Assembly (NCBI GenBank): GCA_015501055.1
Contig: JADNYV010000020.1
Span: 310,001-374,000 of the forward strand
Origin: Mucidula mucida
Taxonomy: Eukaryota; Basidiomycota; Agaricomycetes; Agaricales; Physalacriaceae
Direction of reading: 5' to 3'
DNA length: 64,000 bases
The notes beneath the pieces were generated by a model. That model was not told the origin of the DNA. It saw nothing but the letters and a program-made list of their open reading frames with translations, and did no database searches. Position numbers and translations under genes: made by a program. This document shows positions 59,283 to 64,000 of the stretch, piece by piece. The stretch's first letter is position 1. Each line of letters begins with the position of its first letter.

Positions 59283-59646
59283 CAAGTGTGGAATGTGTTG
59301 TTTTTTGTAATTGCTTGGAATGTGTATAGGAGCGACTTTACATCTGTGTCCTTAAGGTTGTCGCGCGCCAGTTTCGCAGTCTCGTACCGTACCTTCTCTC
59401 CTCCAGTCGAACCAATTCTTGTTTATGGACATATCCAGAAATACGTCGCGAGCGAGAAGGCTAGCGGATAGGATTCGACGAAACGACTTTTTTGGGTGTA
59501 AAAACTTGAGCGACTTGGTTCATCGAATTGAGAGTAAGTATTGACATGTTACGGGATTCATGTATTCAGGCAGGCTATAGACGCATTGTAGCCTATATTT
59601 TTCAGTAGTTGATGTCAATTTGGAATTGTACTCAAGTTTAGTCAAC
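59283..59646. other. Convergent intergenic region
   Basis: 3' regions of VPS9 and the F-box gene. No gene seen. Confidence 0.4.
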
Positions 59647-60981
59647 TCACCAACATATCTTGCAGCGTCCAAGCTGCACCATCTCGAAGGGAAGGACAAG
59701 ATATTGCGGATGAATATATTTGAAGGGAAACCCCGCATCGCGAGCACACGTCATCCAGTTGGTCAAGGTCACGGAAGTAATATCGGGGGGCACCACAGAT
59801 AATGAGCCGCGAGAATACAGAAGATGATATATTTCGGCGTCCGATCCACGAATGCGACCAACCGTTTCATCGGAAACGGTTCGAAGAATGTGAACATCAG
59901 CACCAATGTTTCCAACGATGGCGGAAGACATTCAGAAATTAGGTCCCACTGCATCCGCCAGCCACTCAAGACCAGTTCACGAAGATGATCCCAAGCGCCC
60001 GGAGGAATGACGAGTAGTGGACGTTCATGCTCTAGATTTTTGTAGGAGAGAAACACAGTTCGGAGAGGTGAGGTGAAAGTAGTCTCTAGAGCCCGCATGA
60101 GCTCAGAATGAAAGACGAGTCCATTCAGTGTGTCGCAAATGAGCGTCTCGAGTGACGCCTGCGTCGCTGTGATCAAGTCACCGAAAAGGGGAGTGTATAC
60201 CCACATGGTGGCGAGGATGTGGCGCACGCGAGGAACACAAGTCCAACGCGCGCAATAGCGGGGCAAGCTATGGGAGTCTTTTGGAACCGGAAATATCACG
60301 GAAAGATGAGAGATGTTGGGAGCTGATGCGAGTAGCTCAGTCAACGAGTGATCATCCATATAGTATAGCTCTTCAGAATACAGACTCAGATTGAGGTACC
60401 GAATGGAATGAAGTGCGGGAGACTGGAGGAGGATACCCATGAATTTACCGTGGTCTTGAGGCGTAGGCGCGTACACAGTGAGGGACAGTAAAGTGTTTGC
60501 TGGGAGGAGTCGGAGCCAGTCGTATAGGTGATGTGGAGTTTGACGCCTTGCAATTCCGGACGCGTCTATAGAAAGGCATCTTATGAGATGACGAGCCGGG
60601 TCACTCTCCATTAGGGTAGGAGACAAACGCTCCATCAGGATGATAGTATCGTAGGAGGGATGGAATGCGATAGAAGAGTATAACGCCCTGTATGCAGATG
60701 TAGACCACCTCTGGCACGTCAGGGCAGCAGATGCAGCGTCGGACTTAGGGAGAGAGGATAATATTATATCCAGGACGTCGTCGTTGCAAGTCTGCGCGGA
60801 TGACTGAGGTGGGGGTGTGAAGAGATTTTGAGACTAGAAGAGAGCCCCCCCCATTAGTAGAAGCCTCATTGGACAGAGAAGTGATACTCACGAATAATTT
60901 CGGATACCTGTAGAACAGTTTTCCTTGAACAGCTGGTGGTGGTGTCGAACGAAATGCCAATGGCCTCCCGAGACCCGGCAT
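59647..60981 (-). CDS. F-box protein (Agaricomycete LRR-type)
   Basis: Start MPGLGRPLAFRSTPPPAVQG (60981). After an intron, an F-box-like segment DDVLDIILSSLPKSDAASA with LTCQRWSTSAYRALYSSI. Leucine-rich degenerate repeats follow: LRLLPANTLLSLTVY, SIRYLNLSLYSEELYY, LLASAPNISHLSVIF, SLETLICDTLN, LRELVLSGWRM, SLETLVLMFTFFEPF. The tail GRIRGSDAEIYHLL and LTNWMTCARDAGFPF is typical of the family. These proteins are SCF-type ubiquitin ligase adaptors in general; the target is unknown. The last part lies in another frame, with a one-base break near 59860-59890. Confidence 0.7.
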
Positions 60982-62526
60982 GATTATTAGATGGTTGACT
61001 TCTTCCCACCATCACATGGCCGCGAACGAGTCCAAAACCTGAAGTTGTACGCTTTTCCGGCGCCGCCGTCGACGGGCTCTACTATGCAGTTATTTAGCTC
61101 CAAACCACACCCACAAATCACTAGAGCAAGTCTGTCACACAGGTGCTATTTTTATGTCTTGCGAACGCCCTCAAGTCAGGTCACCCGGCGAATACAGGTC
61201 GTTCCACATTGAGCCTGGGCACTTATCTTCCAGCTGGCCTGACCCCGCCGAATTCTTGATCGGATATTGATGTGGCGCCGCCATCCTGTTGGCTCACTCT
61301 TCTTGACCTCTACTCGGAAGACCGTGTGAATCAATTGAATGGACGTGTTCACGATCGCGTACCGGCTTCCAACGCTATCGCTATTTCCCGGACAGTGGAG
61401 CGTGTACAGTGTATCTGTGCCCGGCCACATATATCTATTCATTTGGGGCCCCACCCCAGGCCCAAGTGCTTGCGCCTCATTCTCGCACAGACTCCAAATC
61501 TTAGCATCCAGTACGCGCCCCAATACCAAATTGTGTCATAGCGCCGAATTATTGTGCTTTCGCTGTAGGTCCGATGCACCTTTAGCCTAGACATCACCTT
61601 ATCGACGAACACGCAGAGCAGTAGCGAGATGTAAGTACTCAGCCTTTCGCTAATGGCTGTGTTTTTTTCACAAAACTAGATTCCTGAAGAGCAAATACTT
61701 GGTTGTGGCTCAGAAGGATTTGACCTAGCGAGCTTGATTGAGAGTGGCGCATAGAGCAACCCTGAGATTGATATTGCGACCCAGAGGGCTGAATGACATA
61801 TTGCAGGCGCAAGGCATGTTCGCCACATCGTGTGCATTGACATTAGGTGTCCCCATTAATTTATTAGCCGTGACTTGAAGCTTGAAGGGATGCTATATTG
61901 GGTACGTGAATTGACATGCGGTGATACGCGCAAGTCCTGATAATGAAGCGTAGCATACTTGTGTTTAGCTCGATTACGTTACAGTCCCTGGGCTGTATCG
62001 TTCGTTGGACTTGTGTACGACGCCACATCCTCGCGGCGCGACACTGAAGTACCAACGGTGCCAGATGCCTGCTCATGTTTGCTGTTGCAGAGTCAAAGCT
62101 GGCCTTATGGGCACACGTTTCAATTGCCTTTCAAGAAGCCATACAGAAGGAGGTCGATGTGAAAAGAGTACTGCAGGTAAGTAGGTGAGAACGGAGCGGC
62201 GTTAAGGTAGCGTACTTCCGGTGTCTGAGGCACGCATAGCAGAAACGCCCGCCCGACATTGTGCAAGCTACGGGCCGATGTCAAATTCCGCAAAATGGAC
62301 TGAGAGCGGTGGAAATAGAGCGGAGATGAAAGCTGTTGATCGTTGTTGCCGTGATAGACGCGCGAGAAAATCAACGACCCTCTGGTCTTACCATCACAAT
62401 CGCTCTCTACACACCTTTCCTTTTCAAAAGTAACTATTAGTGTACCACTAATATCTTATTCTTTGTGAGTCCTGGACGCCAGCTTGGACCTTATAACGGA
62501 CTCTAATATGCATATAGACGATCAAA
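60982..62526. other. Long intergenic region
   Basis: About 1.5 kb without a convincing gene. ORFs at 61176-61529, 61272-61541, 61864-62076 and 62120-62374 overlap on both strands and carry no motif. The final 50 bases lead into the gene at 62527. Confidence 0.4.
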
Positions 62527-63459
62527 ATGGGCCGGGCACTTTACTCTACTTACTACACCTCGCCTGCTACCACCAAAGTCACTGTCGTCGAAGGCAGAGA
62601 TGCGCCTGCGAACCCGGTGCGGTCAGAGTCGCCCACGACGGATAGAACTTCCGCGGAAGGCGTTGTGCATACCCATCCTGCCATGACCTGGGACGTGTCG
62701 CCATTTGACCCAGACTCGGACGAGTTTTTCATTGACGCCGAGTACGAGGCGTTTGTGGACAGCGAGGAGGAAAACGAAGGGCGGGATGAGCCGGAGAGCG
62801 TACCGCAAGAGCCAGTGACCAGACCGACTAGGTCAGCCCGGGGACCGCGTCGGCTACTGGCGGAGACGGCGGCACACCGGAGTCCATATCGGCCAGAGCC
62901 ACGTCCTGAAGATCGCAGTGCACAGCAGATTGAAGCGCGGGAGACCCTGATCCGGCGCATGGCCGCCTTGGAGGAGAACCTTCTCGCACGCGAAGACTCT
63001 CTTTTCCGCCATCCCACTGATACATCCACTACCACTCACACAGCCAACAACAACCGCTGGCTCCGTCTCGGCGATCTCCCCATATGGACTAGAGGTACTC
63101 CTCCCGCTAGTGAGAGCGGCGGTGAGACTGAAGAAGATTCCCCCCTCCCTTCACCTCTCCCGCCTCCCCTTTCTCCGCTCGTCACCTCTCCCCCATCATC
63201 GGCGCCGACCCAGTTCCCCTCCCTCATCTCTTCGCCGCCGTCAAGCTCGGCGCTATTTACGAGCCCGACGCCCTTCAATCCCCACGTCCGGGCTCGTACC
63301 TCGAATCCCGAGACGGATCAGGTGACCTTTGCCAACACCAGGTTGCTATCCTCGTACCGGCGCAGCCTCGATGAACTGCGTTTTGTGCGCAGTGCTCGAG
63401 AGAGTGCCAGTCCTCTTCCCAACGGCGAGGCCCGTGTTAGCCATGCCGTTTTGCCCTAA
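62527..63459 (+). CDS. Intronless disordered protein with a short coiled coil
   Basis: An uninterrupted frame of 310 residues from ATG 62527 (MGRALYSTYYTSPATTKVTV). An acidic N-terminal block (DSDEFFIDAEYEAFVDSEEE) is followed by a basic segment (RPTRSARGPRRLL). A short amphipathic helix follows, EARETLIRRMAALEENLL, then WLRLGDLPIWTRG and a long Ser/Pro-rich region. The C-terminal part RLLSSYRRSLDELRFVRSA could be a second helix. No family is recognised. The open frame against a GC-rich background and the helical motifs argue for a real gene. Confidence 0.55.
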   Translation: MGRALYSTYYTSPATTKVTVVEGRDAPANPVRSESPTTDRTSAEGVVHTHPAMTWDVSPFDPDSDEFFIDAEYEAFVDSEEENEGRDEPESVPQEPVTRPTRSARGPRRLLAETAAHRSPYRPEPRPEDRSAQQIEARETLIRRMAALEENLLAREDSLFRHPTDTSTTTHTANNNRWLRLGDLPIWTRGTPPASESGGETEEDSPLPSPLPPPLSPLVTSPPSSAPTQFPSLISSPPSSSALFTSPTPFNPHVRARTSNPETDQVTFANTRLLSSYRRSLDELRFVRSARESASPLPNGEARVSHAVLP

Positions 63460-64000
63460 AAAGTGCCATATTCTCTTCTTCTTCGGTGTTTATGTTTATA
63501 GATCCCTTATCTCCTTCTTATGCGCTCATTTATCTCTATTCCTTCTATATACCAACTAGGTCCCTTGGCCATCTTGCAATGTACATTCACTGCACTCTAT
63601 CGTTCTTCCACCTTGCGTCCCATTCTCTTGTGATCGGTCGATTCAAAGTCTAATTGGGTATGGTGTCTCTCCCTTCACTGCTTTCGATGTCAGGAAAATC
63701 TCTTCTGTTGTTGTAGGCATCCTCTCTGCTTGAGAGTTCTGTGAACTCGATTGGATGCAGAGATTACTTCACAGACTGAGGACGTGACGACGAAACCGTA
63801 GAGCTAGCGGGCTACTATCTGGTTGTGCACTGATTAATGACTTCGAGTTCATAAGAACCTGTGCAAAAGTAGGGACTGTTGGATGGTGCGTGATGAGCAC
63901 CTTCCTTCAGAGTGCATGTTCGAGTCTAACCTCAAATTATAGAGAACGCTACGCAACAAATGTACGAGCAGGTGGTGCGTTGCACTGTTACGAAATGGAA
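63460..64000. other. Window end
   Basis: 3' region of the preceding gene and unassigned sequence to the window edge. No gene seen. Confidence 0.35.

Overview
The window is nuclear DNA from a filamentous basidiomycete, most likely an Agaricomycete. The evidence is intron-dense genes with many introns of about 45-60 bases and GT..AG borders, and a gene mix typical of mushroom-forming fungi: GH18 and GH16 secreted hydrolases, a P450, an F-box/LRR-type protein, a MYND protein, a TKL kinase, seven-helix membrane proteins and a Cdc15-like kinase. Two tRNA genes are present. I recognise no transposon, virus or CRISPR sequence. I assigned gene ends by splicing exons by eye, so internal exon borders are approximate unless stated.

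Layout. 1-5.5 kb: end of exosome subunit RRP43, a small secreted protein (-), a tail-anchored coiled-coil protein, and retromer sorting nexin VPS5. 6.3-10 kb: two tandem GH18 genes with identical architecture, followed by a perfect 19-bp hairpin. 10.3-18.1 kb (-): an unrecognised nuclear-type protein and a very large kinase combining a calponin-homology domain, a Cdc15/SepH-type kinase domain and a zinc finger. 20.2-25 kb (+): a PHD-TFIIS-SPOC transcription regulator (Bye1-like) and a dynactin p24-like subunit. 25.2-29.3 kb (-): a TKL-type kinase that looks broken. 30.1-34.5 kb (+): L-arabinitol 4-dehydrogenase and a cytochrome P450. 34.6-41.3 kb (-): a nucleotidyltransferase-like protein, a protein made almost entirely of five tandem Zn(II)2Cys6 clusters, and a MYND-finger protein. 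41.6-45.3 kb (-): two tandem GH16 glucanases. 46.1-49.1 kb: dolichyldiphosphatase and phosphoglucomutase, divergent and 84 bases apart. 49.3-56 kb: a BAH protein, tRNA-Pro, two related seven-helix membrane proteins (+ and -) flanking an acidic single-exon gene. 56.6-63.5 kb: initiator tRNA-Met, VPS9, an F-box protein and a disordered single-exon protein.

Functional threads: endosomal trafficking (VPS5, VPS9), RNA and chromatin work (RRP43, Bye1-like, BAH), wall or glucan and chitin turnover (two GH18, two GH16), sugar metabolism and glycosylation (LAD, PGM, dolichyldiphosphatase).

Two points need care. First, many otherwise convincing genes change reading frame by one base at places with no plausible intron, several in homopolymers. 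This may be assembly error, real decay, or both; the TKL kinase is the best candidate for real decay. Second, the most novel-looking item is the five-cluster zinc protein at 37.5-38.8 kb.
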